Shown here: positions 1 to 5,111 of the stretch, piece by piece | Numbering within the stretch: position 1 is the first letter of the stretch | How the letters are laid out: every line of letters starts with the position of its first letter | Source: Synechococcaceae bacterium WB8_1B_136 | GTDB taxonomy: Bacteria > Cyanobacteriota > Cyanobacteriia > PCC-6307 > Cyanobiaceae | Direction of reading: 5' to 3' | Assembly: GCA_010029175.1 (NCBI GenBank) | Contig: RGNC01000049.1 | Location: forward strand, 1-12,719 | DNA length: 12,719 bases | Notes under the pieces: model-generated | What the model saw: the letters and a program-made list of their open reading frames with translations, nothing else | Told to the model about the DNA's origin: nothing | The model's database searches: none | Translations under genes and position numbers: made by a program

Positions 1-107
1 CGCTCACCCCGCTGCTGGCCCCAGCGCTGGATGGCGACCATGGCCAGGGCCCACTCGAGCACCGAGGTGATGTGGATCCACCAGGTGGGCAGGGACAGGG
101 CGTGCAT
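1..107 (-). CDS. DUF2499 (Ycf49-like) protein, N-terminal part
   Basis: Only the first 35 codons lie in the window; the gene continues past base 1. It starts at the ATG complementary to 105-107 and reads MHALSLPTWWIHITSVLEW and onward. This hydrophobic opening, with a TWWIH segment followed by SVLEW, is typical of the DUF2499 family, which cyanobacteria share with some algal plastids as Ycf49. The family is a small predicted membrane protein of unknown function. No convincing Shine-Dalgarno site is seen: AAGG sits only 1 base before the ATG. An A-rich TAAAAC lies 6 bases upstream of the start, so a leaderless or very short-leader transcript is possible; that is inference. The gene lies downstream of the DOMON-like gene on the same strand, across a 194-bp spacer. 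Family assignment is from memory of the N-terminal sequence. Confidence 0.75.
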   Translation of the reverse strand, partial: MHALSLPTWWIHITSVLEWALAMVAIQRWGQQRGE

Positions 108-301
108 GCCTTGTTTTAGTCGATGCCTCGGGCGCGCTGAGGCCCGTTGGCGCCGTCACGGGGCATGATGGAGCCGGAGCGGCATGTCACGATGCCGTTG
201 CCCCCGGGCAGGGGCTCAGGGTGGTGGTTCATCTGGAGTCCTTCCAAGCTTTTCTGCGGCGGCGCTGCAACCGGTGTCGAGCGCCTTCAGATCGGCCGCC
301 T
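108..301. other. Spacer with two GC-rich hairpins
   Basis: This noncoding stretch separates the DOMON-like gene from the DUF2499 gene, both on the minus strand. It holds two adjacent inverted repeats. GCCCC/GGGGC (200-204 with 211-215) has a 6-base loop. CGGCAT/ATGCCG (180-185 with 192-197) has a 6-base loop and can be extended by an A-T pair and a G-T pair. Neither is followed by a T run on either strand, so neither is a classical intrinsic terminator. The right end holds part of a 15-bp tandem duplication. Short plus-strand ORFs crossing here are shadows of the neighbouring genes. Confidence 0.5.
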
Positions 302-311
302 TCAGATCGGC
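282..311. repeat. Two exact tandem copies of a 15-bp unit at a gene end
   Basis: CGCCTTCAGATCGGC occurs at 282-296 and again, exactly, at 297-311. The unit is a whole number of codons and covers the last codons and stop of the DOMON-like gene. Read on the minus strand, each copy carries Pro-Ile-stop, so the stop codon is present twice in the same frame. This looks like a recent slippage or duplication event without effect on the protein. Confidence 0.9.
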
Positions 312-847
312 ACGAAACTGTCCCGGCGGTGGAAGTCGGCCTCCGGGCCGGTGTGTTGGATGGCCCAGTAGCTGCAGGCACCGCCCCGCTGTTGCAGCAC
401 GGCCGTGAGGCTCAGCTCCATCCCCGTGGCGTTGGCTCGCTGTTCCAGCAAGGGCTGGAGCGGCAGGGTGAAGGCCACCTCCAGCCGGTTCTCACCGCGT
501 TGCGCTGTCCAGGGCAATGCGGTGATGGCGCTCTCGGGCCGCAGGCCGTTGCGGTAGCCGTTGAGCCGATACAGGTTCCAATCCCCTGCCGGGGAGAGGT
601 TGCATTCCCAGTAGCCGCTGTCGCCGCTGCAGGCGAGAAAGGCCTCGAAGCAGGTGGTCTGCCAGAGGCCATCACGGCGCTCGGGCTGCCCTGAACGGGC
701 AGGGGGGATGGCCAGCTGCTGCAGCGGACCCTGCAGCTCGTAGCGGATGGCGAGCTGATCGTGGTGCAGCTCCACCGAGGCCTCCAGCCGCAGGTCCGCC
801 GGGGCCGTGTCGGGGCTGAAGGGCCGCAGGTCAATGCGCCGCGCCAT
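302..847 (-). CDS. DOMON-like domain-containing protein
   Basis: A 181-residue protein with the make-up of the bacterial DOMON-like family: a compact beta-rich fold related to DOMON and carbohydrate- or heme-binding sandwich domains. Visible landmarks are DGLWQTTCFEAFL (about residues 59-71), GYWECNLSPAGDWNLYRLNGY (about 77-97) and a late strand pair near CSYWAIQHTGPEADFH. There is no signal peptide and no membrane segment, so it is probably cytoplasmic. The ATG lies only 2 bp after the stop of the upstream phosphotransferase gene, which strongly suggests co-transcription and perhaps coupled translation. The biochemical role of this single-domain family is not established to my knowledge. Its pairing with a sugar-kinase-like protein suggests a link to carbohydrate handling, which is inference. 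The stop codon lies inside a 15-bp tandem repeat. Confidence 0.82.
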   Translation of the reverse strand: MARRIDLRPFSPDTAPADLRLEASVELHHDQLAIRYELQGPLQQLAIPPARSGQPERRDGLWQTTCFEAFLACSGDSGYWECNLSPAGDWNLYRLNGYRNGLRPESAITALPWTAQRGENRLEVAFTLPLQPLLEQRANATGMELSLTAVLQQRGGACSYWAIQHTGPEADFHRRDSFVPI

Positions 848-849
848 GG

Positions 850-1989
850 TCAGGCCGCCACGGGGAGCTGGGGCTGCAGCTGTTGCACGACCGCCCGCAA
901 CTGCTGCTCCTGGGCCTCGATGCTGGCGGTGAGCTGGAATTGCACCAGGGCGCGCTGCAGATTGTGCTCGGGATGGGCGGCCTTGAAATAGGTGTTGCCG
1001 GCCAGATGGTCGGTGAAGAACCGCAGGCCCAGTTCAAAACTGATCAGCCGTGCCGCATCCACGATGTAGGCCATGTCGGCCGCGGTGAGGAAATGCCTGG
1101 CCACCGAGACATAGCCCGTGAGGATCGCTTCAGCCAGGTCGATGTCGAAGTGCACCGCGTCGATGTCGCTGGTTTCCTCCCCCAGGGGATTGCAGCAGGA
1201 ACGCAGGCAATCGCCGATGTCGTAGTGCACCAGGCCGGGTTTGATGGTGTCGAGGTCGACAAGGGCCACGGCCTGGCCGCTGTTGATGTCGAGCATCACG
1301 TTGTTGATCTTGGGATCCCCATGGATCGGCCGCAGGCTGAGCTCGCCTCGCTGTTTGGCCTCTTCCAGCACGGAGGCCAGGCCCTCCCGCTCGCGAATGA
1401 AGGCAATGCAGCGATCAGTGCCCGCACTGGCGGGCAGGGGGCTCTTCACCAGTGCCCGGTGGTAGACCTCCAGGTAGCGGGGAGTGATGTGGAATCCCTC
1501 CAGGGTGTCGGCCAGCTGGTCGGGCGGCAGATCACTGATCAGATGGTGAAACAGGCCAAGGCCGTAGCCCAGTTCCCGCGCCTGGGGAATCCCCTCGATC
1601 ACGTCCACGGAACGGGCCTGCTCCACAAAGGTGATCGTGCGCCAGAAGCCGCCCTGCTGGCATTGGAACCAGGGGTGCTCACCGTGGCGCGTGCCCACCA
1701 CCTGGGGCAGTTCCCAGCGACGGCCCTGCAGTTCCGCAGGATTGGCCCGCAGCTTCGCCTGCACGTGGCGGTTGAGCACCAGCAGGTTGCCCATCACCTG
1801 CTGCGGTTGGCGAAACACCGCCGTGTTCAACCGCTGCATCACAAAATTCTGGCCGGCGGCCCGCACCAGATGGGTGTCATTCACATTGCCGCTGCCGAGC
1901 GGCTGGATCGATTCGATCGTCTCGGGGTCGTGGAAGGCCGCCGCCACCTGGGCCAGCACCTGGCTGTCGTGGTCGAGGGTCTGGTTCAC
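850..1989 (-). CDS. Phosphotransferase family protein, N-acetylhexosamine-kinase-like
   Basis: A 379-residue small-molecule kinase of the aminoglycoside phosphotransferase / choline kinase fold. Motifs in order: a glycine loop GSGNVND (about residues 32-38); the catalytic loop HGDPKINN (223-230), with the Asp and Asn expected of this fold; and the metal-binding segment VDLDTIKPG (244-252), followed by GDCLRS. The HGDxKxNNVMLD plus DLDTxxPG pattern resembles bifidobacterial N-acetylhexosamine 1-kinase (NahK), so a sugar or amino-sugar 1-phosphate product is the best guess; the substrate is not proven. The frame is open to a TTG at 2133, but I choose the GTG at 1989 because GGAG lies 5 bases upstream and because homologues begin a short way before the glycine loop. 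It heads an apparent two-gene unit with the DOMON-like gene and is divergent from rbp. The 421-aa plus-strand ORF across it is an antisense shadow. Confidence 0.85.
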   Translation of the reverse strand: MNQTLDHDSQVLAQVAAAFHDPETIESIQPLGSGNVNDTHLVRAAGQNFVMQRLNTAVFRQPQQVMGNLLVLNRHVQAKLRANPAELQGRRWELPQVVGTRHGEHPWFQCQQGGFWRTITFVEQARSVDVIEGIPQARELGYGLGLFHHLISDLPPDQLADTLEGFHITPRYLEVYHRALVKSPLPASAGTDRCIAFIREREGLASVLEEAKQRGELSLRPIHGDPKINNVMLDINSGQAVALVDLDTIKPGLVHYDIGDCLRSCCNPLGEETSDIDAVHFDIDLAEAILTGYVSVARHFLTAADMAYIVDAARLISFELGLRFFTDHLAGNTYFKAAHPEHNLQRALVQFQLTASIEAQEQQLRAVVQQLQPQLPVAA

Positions 1990-2149
1990 GGCCGCTCCAT
2001 CGCGCTGGTGTCGCAGCGTGTCACGACTGAGACCGTTTGCGGTGCCGCCGCAGGCCAGCCCCGCGACAGGCCAGCCATGCCGGTGATCAGCTTCAGGCGA
2101 GCTCAGCGGCGGCGCTACAGGGTCAGGTCTCAAGCTGTGTTAGCGTGAG

Positions 2150-2245
2150 ATCGATTCAAAGGCTTCTCTTCCCCACGTTCTCCTCTTTTCCTGGGGTGGT
2201 CCGCGCGAAGGAGCGATCTGCGAGTCGGTTCATAGTTAACGGTTC
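2150..2245 (+). promoter_or_regulatory. 5' leader region of the rbp RNA-binding protein gene
   Basis: The start codon of rbp is preceded by a pyrimidine-rich stretch (2164-2191) flanked by CCCCA (2171-2175) and TGGGG (2192-2196), which can pair around a 16-base C/T loop. AAGGAG occurs at 2209-2214, about 31 bases before the ATG and too far to serve as its ribosome site. The bases next to the ATG carry a direct repeat, CGGTTCAT, at 2226-2233 and 2240-2247; the second copy contains the AT of the start codon. A TAGCGT at 2141-2146 could be a -10 element, without a good -35. Cyanobacterial rbp genes are known to be cold-regulated, partly through their leaders. Calling this leader regulatory is inference. 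Confidence 0.4.
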
Positions 2246-2575
2246 ATGACGATTTACGTAGGCAATCTGTCCTTCGATGCCGAAGTGGCAGACCTCGAGC
2301 ACCTGTTCTCCGAATACGGACAGGTGAGCAAGTGCAGCCTCCCCCTCGATCGGGAAACCGGTCGCAAGCGTGGCTTCGCTTTTGTGGAGATGGCCAACGA
2401 AGCCGATGAGGCCAAGGCCATCAACGATCTCCAGGATGTGGAGTGGATGGGCCGCAGCATCCGTGTCAACAAAGCCGAGCCCCGCACCGGTGGCGGTGGT
2501 GGCGGCGGCGGCGGTCGTGGCGGCTACGGCGGCGGTGGCGGCGGCTACGGCGGTGGCGGCGGCAACCGCTGGTGA
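2246..2575 (+). CDS. Glycine-rich RRM RNA-binding protein (Rbp)
   Basis: A 109-residue cyanobacterial RNA-binding protein with one RNA recognition motif and a glycine-rich tail. RNP2 is IYVGNL (residues 3-8) and RNP1 is RGFAFVEM (42-49), with the aromatic residues used for stacking on RNA bases. From residue 82 the protein is nearly all glycine with two tyrosines and one arginine, ending NRW. This layout matches the Rbp family, which converges in design with plant glycine-rich RNA-binding proteins. Members are cold-induced, and some cyanobacterial Rbp proteins have been linked to mRNA localisation at thylakoids. The start at MTIYVGNL is the universal one for the family even though no close Shine-Dalgarno site is visible. 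It is monocistronic: divergent from the kinase gene and closed by a strong terminator. Confidence 0.95.
   Translation: MTIYVGNLSFDAEVADLEHLFSEYGQVSKCSLPLDRETGRKRGFAFVEMANEADEAKAINDLQDVEWMGRSIRVNKAEPRTGGGGGGGGGRGGYGGGGGGYGGGGGNRW
2488..2571 (+). repeat. GGN-codon tract encoding the Rbp glycine tail
   Basis: An almost uninterrupted run of GGC/GGT codons within rbp. Inside it a 21-bp unit encoding GGYGGGG occurs twice (tyrosines at residues 94 and 101, spaced by seven). Such a tract is prone to slippage, so tail length probably varies between strains. Confidence 0.8.
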
Positions 2576-2602
2576 GAGCTGGGACTTAACCCATCATCTG
2601 CA

Positions 2603-2630
2603 GCCGCTCCCTTTGGGGGCGGCTTTTTTT
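2603..2630 (+). terminator. Intrinsic terminator of rbp
   Basis: A 9-bp stem, GCCGCTCCC (2603-2611) with GGGGGCGGC (2615-2623), has a TTT loop and one G-T pair, and is followed directly by seven T residues (2624-2630). It lies 28 bp after the rbp stop. On the other strand the hairpin is not followed by T residues, so it acts in one direction only. Confidence 0.93.
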
Positions 2631-2663
2631 ATGGTGACCAGGCGGGGATGCGACGGGCCAGCT

Positions 2664-2897
2664 TCAGGCCGGGCCCTGCTCCAGCTCGATTTCCCGGCGC
2701 AGTTGATGGCGGATGTGATCGGGCGATTTGTATTGCCGGGGCAGGCAGTGGTGCAGGGTTTGCAGCCGGCTCCAGCAGAGGGTTTTCTCGATGCCGGAGC
2801 TGGAGCGGCCCTCCAGCAGCAGCTGCTTGAGGGCCTTGCGATAGAGGAAGTATTTCGCCTCCAGTTCGCCGATGGTGAGGCCGTTGGTCTCGGACAT
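2664..2897 (-). CDS. Small conserved cyanobacterial protein, unknown function
   Basis: A 77-residue soluble protein starting MSETNGLTIGELEAKYFLY. It is rich in Leu, Arg, Lys and Glu, predicted to be mainly helical, and has no signal peptide or membrane span. It contains CWSRLQTLHHCLP (about residues 41-53), with a Cys and paired His, and ends in an acidic-basic helix REIELEQGPA. The composition and firm start look like a real gene, and similar short proteins are, as I remember, found across marine and freshwater Synechococcus. I know of no function. The ATG at 2897 is the only usable start in the open frame; no Shine-Dalgarno site is visible. It converges on rbp and is divergent from the Nif11-like gene. 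Confidence 0.75.
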   Translation of the reverse strand: MSETNGLTIGELEAKYFLYRKALKQLLLEGRSSSGIEKTLCWSRLQTLHHCLPRQYKSPDHIRHQLRREIELEQGPA

Positions 2898-2966
2898 GTT
2901 CAGGCGCGCGCAGGAGGGTAGGCCGAGGAACGCATCTCACCGGCTTGAGTCGGCGGTCTCCGCGAG

Positions 2967-3006
2967 TCCAACCTACGCGAGCCGAGGTCTGCTCCGATGG
3001 GTTGGA
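2967..3006 (+). other. Possible RNA hairpin upstream of the Nif11-like gene
   Basis: TCCAACC (2967-2973) pairs perfectly with GGTTGGA (3000-3006). A T-G pair and an A-T pair can extend the stem inward, and an inner GAGC/GCTC stem (2979-2982 with 2991-2994) closes an 8-base loop after a 3x3 internal loop. It lies in the 176-bp gap between divergent genes. No T run follows. It may be a structured part of the leader of the peptide genes at 3074, or chance in GC-rich DNA. Confidence 0.3.
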
Positions 3007-3073
3007 GGCGTGATGGCAGCTGCCGGTTGATGCGGTTGTGGCTAGGCCTGGGGTGTCCCATCGGGTCTCCCCC

Positions 3074-3238
3074 ATGTCGAAAGCTCAGCTGACTGCCTTC
3101 GTGGCGAAGGTGGAGGCCGATCCCGCCCTCAAGGCGCTGGTGGTGGCGGCCCTCTCACCCCAGGACGTGGTGGAGATCGCCCACGCCCGGGGCAACACTT
3201 TCACCGCGGCCACCTGGTCTCGCCACCTGCGCGGCTGA
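3074..3238 (+). CDS. Nif11-like leader peptide domain protein (54 aa)
   Basis: The 54-residue product starts MSKAQLTAFVAKVEADPALK and continues with a hydrophobic helix, QDVVEIAHARGNTFTAATW, before ending RHLRG. The pattern of an N-terminal helix with AFxxKVxxDPxLK, then VVxIAxxxGxxFT, is that of the Nif11 / Nif11-like leader family (PF07862), which serves as the recognition leader of many cyanobacterial RiPP precursors. Unusually, the protein ends where the leader normally ends: there is no GG or GA cleavage motif, no Cys-rich core, and no lanthionine synthetase, cyclodehydratase or export peptidase in the window. It may be a stand-alone small Nif11 protein of unknown role. The frame is open upstream to 3038, but the ATG at 3074 gives the family N-terminus. 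Its stop overlaps the next start. Confidence 0.7.
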   Translation: MSKAQLTAFVAKVEADPALKALVVAALSPQDVVEIAHARGNTFTAATWSRHLRG

Positions 3239-3357
3239 TGGATACCGACACCGCGCTGCCGATAGCCGCCGGAGTGGTGCTGGCCCTGCTGATCGTGGTG
3301 GGGTCGGTGGTGGTGGTGCTGCGGCCCAGCGACACCAATCCACCCGGCAAGCCCTGA
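3238..3357 (+). CDS. 39-aa single-pass membrane peptide, unknown function
   Basis: The ATG shares one base with the TGA of the Nif11-like gene (ATGA overlap), the usual sign of translational coupling. The product reads MDTDTALPIAAGVVLALLIV and onward: a short acidic N-terminus, one uninterrupted hydrophobic helix (about residues 7-28) and a polar, proline-rich tail SDTNPPGKP. The charge pattern (acidic before the span, Arg just after) favours an outside N-terminus and a cytoplasmic tail. The size recalls small photosystem subunits, but I could not match it to PsbN, PsbX, PsbY, PsbM or Ycf12 by eye. It could equally be a small regulator or anchor working with the Nif11-like protein. The overlap and clean helix are the reasons to call it a gene. 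Confidence 0.55.
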   Translation: MDTDTALPIAAGVVLALLIVVGSVVVVLRPSDTNPPGKP

Positions 3358-3382
3358 CAGAACGCCGGGGGCGCCAGCAAGG

Positions 3383-3625
3383 GTGAGGTGGCTAGCTGCT
3401 GATCTGGCACCGGCCATTGGCTGCGGCGCTGCACTGGCGCTTCGATCCGGGCGCTGCGGATCATCAGTGAATCGGGAGTTGGATCAACGCTGCCTGGAAC
3501 TGGCCGTCGCGGACCTGCGGGAGCTTCAACCCCTGCAGCGCCTGCGGGCCCTGGCTCAGTTCCGTGCCATTGATGGCGAGCTGGCTCTGCGGCTGCAACT
3601 GGAGCTCGCCTACTGGATCGATTGA
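3383..3625 (+). CDS. Small helical protein of unknown function (52-80 aa)
   Basis: The open frame begins with a GTG at 3383 and would give 80 residues. A second GTG at 3467 gives a 52-residue protein starting VNRELDQRCLELAVADLREL. The portion after 3467 is regular: a Leu/Arg/Glu-rich amphipathic double helix containing LQRLRALAQFRAIDGELALR and ending LELAYWID. The first 28 residues look like translated noncoding DNA, so the shorter form is more likely. No strong ribosome site precedes either start. It follows the two short peptide genes on the same strand and ends 24 bp before the convergent J-domain gene. Coding status is probable rather than certain. Confidence 0.45.
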   Translation: MRWLAADLAPAIGCGAALALRSGRCGSSVNRELDQRCLELAVADLRELQPLQRLRALAQFRAIDGELALRLQLELAYWID

Positions 3626-3649
3626 TCGCCCCGGCGGCCCCCGGCCGTC

Positions 3650-4036
3650 TCAGACCCCTTTGCCCAGCAGCAGGTCGCGGGCGCCGTTCACCAACTGCAT
3701 GGTGTTGTGCAGACCACCACGATCCGGGTGGTGTTCCGCAGCTGCCAGTTTCCAGGCCTTTGCCACGTCGGCTTCCGTCAGTCGACCGGAGAGGGGCAGC
3801 TGCAGCCGCTGCCGAGCGACGATCGCCTCCAGATCAGGGTGCTTGCCCAGGGGCCCCCAATCGGCCTTGCTGAGGCCGGGGTTGCGCTTCTTCGCTCCCT
3901 TGCGCTTGCCGCCCTTGGCGCTGCCTGCGCCGAGCCCCTTGCCACCAAACCCCTTGGCGGGTTCAATTTCAGGCTGCTGCGACGGCGCTGGTTCTCGCCG
4001 TCGCGTGGTGATCAGCGCGTGCTGCAGCTTGGGCAT
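3650..4036 (-). CDS. Small J-domain (DnaJ-like) protein
   Basis: A 128-residue protein whose last 45 residues form a short J-domain: LTEADVAKAWKLAAAEHHPDRGG (about residues 86-108), with the HPD tripeptide at 103-105 that stimulates Hsp70 ATPase activity, then a helix MQLVNGARDLLL. The first half is disordered and very basic, with a Gly/Lys-rich KGFGGKGLGAGSAKGGKRKGAKK stretch (about 28-50). No Gly/Phe or zinc-finger region follows, so it is not DnaJ itself but a J-domain co-chaperone of the type III class, probably cytoplasmic and partnering a DnaK. The domain sits at the C-terminus, the reverse of the DnaJ order. The gene follows the lytic transglycosylase on the same strand after 55 bp; a 7-bp hairpin lies just before its ATG. 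Confidence 0.82.
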   Translation of the reverse strand: MPKLQHALITTRRREPAPSQQPEIEPAKGFGGKGLGAGSAKGGKRKGAKKRNPGLSKADWGPLGKHPDLEAIVARQRLQLPLSGRLTEADVAKAWKLAAAEHHPDRGGLHNTMQLVNGARDLLLGKGV

Positions 4037-4044
4037 GGCTGGAT

Positions 4045-4067
4045 CGGGAGGTCTCCATAGCCTCCCG
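4045..4067 (-). promoter_or_regulatory. Hairpin just upstream of the J-domain gene
   Basis: On the minus strand CGGGAGG (4067-4061) pairs perfectly with CCTCCCG (4051-4045) around a 9-base loop holding TATGGAGA. The hairpin ends 8 bases before the ATG at 4036. The purine-rich GGGAGG and the loop GGAG are the only ribosome-site-like sequences here, so the hairpin could mask a ribosome site. With no T run after it, it is unlikely to be an intrinsic terminator. Regulation is inference. Confidence 0.4.
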
Positions 4068-4091
4068 CATGGCGTGCCAGATCCCCTGTCG

Positions 4092-5039
4092 TCAATCCTG
4101 GGGCGCGCGGTGTTCGGGGTGCTGGCGCAGATACTCCGCCACGGCTATCGGGCGGCGCTGGTTGTAGCCCACTGGCAGCCACACATCGCCCGCTTCGGTG
4201 AGCACATGCACCTGCCAGTGATAGAAGGCGCGGTAGGCGTTCGGGTCCGCCTTGAGCAGCGCTGCGTAGGCCAGCACGGCGCGGCCGTAATGGGCGCTGT
4301 TGTTGTATCCCCACAGCCCTCTGCGGATCTCCTTCAAGCCACCACGGCGCACCAGGTAGCGGGCGGCAGCGTGGATGGCATCGCGGGGGTTGCGGATGTC
4401 TCCCCCTGCACCGATGCCCGGCTCGGCCCAGGTGCTGGGCAGGAACTGCATCGGCCCGTGGGCATTGGCCACCGACACCCCATCGATCCGGCCCATGGCG
4501 CTCTCCACCAGGTTCACGGCCGCCAGCACCTCCCAGGGGATGCCGGTGGCGGCTGAAGCCTCGCGGTAGTGGCGCAGCAACTGCTCCGCCGGTGCCGGCG
4601 GCTGGATGCGCCATGCCGGCAGTTGCTGAATCGGGTGCCTGCCGCGCCGCATGGCCAGGAATTCACGGCGCGCCGTGAGCTGCAGCTCCAGCACAGGCCG
4701 CCAGCGCGCTGGAAGCAGCTGGCCCACGGCGCTGGCCATGGCTGGCTGCTGTGCCAGCACGCGGTAGAGCACCTGTTGCTGGTGGGCCAGTTCCGGCAGG
4801 CGCTGCTCCGGGGTGGCCGGGTTGCGCAACGTCTGCTCCAGCAGCACCAGCAGTTCCGCCAGCTCCTTGGCTTGCCGCGGCAGGCGGGGGTAGCCGCTGA
4901 GGGCCGGTGCCGCCACGGCCTGGGGGCCCTGGGGTTCCGCTGCAGTGTGCAGCGGCGTGCCGCAGCTCAGCAGCAGTGCCACGAGGCTGAGCCCCGGCAA
5001 CAGACGGGAGAACGCGGCTGGGCGGGATCGGTGCGGCAC
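4092..5039 (-). CDS. Lytic transglycosylase (SLT-like) lipoprotein
   Basis: Predicted to cut peptidoglycan between MurNAc and GlcNAc with formation of 1,6-anhydroMurNAc. From the GTG at 5039 the protein has 315 residues. It opens with a signal peptide MPHRSRPAAFSRLLPGLSLV and a lipobox LLSC, so Cys26 would be lipidated. The catalytic domain is in the C-terminal half: VNLVESAMGRI with catalytic Glu at about 179, AHGPMQFLPSTW (about 193-204), GGDIRNPRDAIHAAARYL and WGYNNSAHYGRAV (about 243-255). The frame is also open to an ATG at 5087 and a GTG at 5129. I prefer 5039 because it gives a normal lipoprotein signal length and leaves room for a promoter facing the divergent GST-like gene; the GTG at 5129 does have a GAGGGG upstream. 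It is probably followed in the same transcript by the J-domain gene. Confidence 0.87.
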   Translation of the reverse strand: MPHRSRPAAFSRLLPGLSLVALLLSCGTPLHTAAEPQGPQAVAAPALSGYPRLPRQAKELAELLVLLEQTLRNPATPEQRLPELAHQQQVLYRVLAQQPAMASAVGQLLPARWRPVLELQLTARREFLAMRRGRHPIQQLPAWRIQPPAPAEQLLRHYREASAATGIPWEVLAAVNLVESAMGRIDGVSVANAHGPMQFLPSTWAEPGIGAGGDIRNPRDAIHAAARYLVRRGGLKEIRRGLWGYNNSAHYGRAVLAYAALLKADPNAYRAFYHWQVHVLTEAGDVWLPVGYNQRRPIAVAEYLRQHPEHRAPQD

Positions 5040-5111
5040 GGCTGGAGGGGGCCCTGGTGGCTGGCGCTGCACTGGTGGGCAGGCCATCCTCGGGGGAGTT
5101 TGGCCACCGTT

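Noticed and set aside
883..2148. 421-codon plus-strand open frame
   Set aside because: It runs antisense to the phosphotransferase, whose kinase motifs are unmistakable. The translation is low-complexity in character, as expected from the reverse of a GC-rich gene.
2488..2571. GGN repeat tract as a CRISPR-like or satellite repeat
   Set aside because: It encodes the glycine tail of Rbp in frame and needs no other explanation.
2629..3075. 148-codon minus-strand frame overlapping the 77-aa gene
   Set aside because: Pro/Arg-rich and without a pattern; the 77-aa frame has the more protein-like sequence, and the longer one crosses the noncoding gap.
4569..5111. 181 codons in frame upstream of the GST-like gene
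   Set aside because: They are antisense to the lytic transglycosylase and carry no domain; GST proteins begin at the LELFH segment, so this is not a fusion protein.
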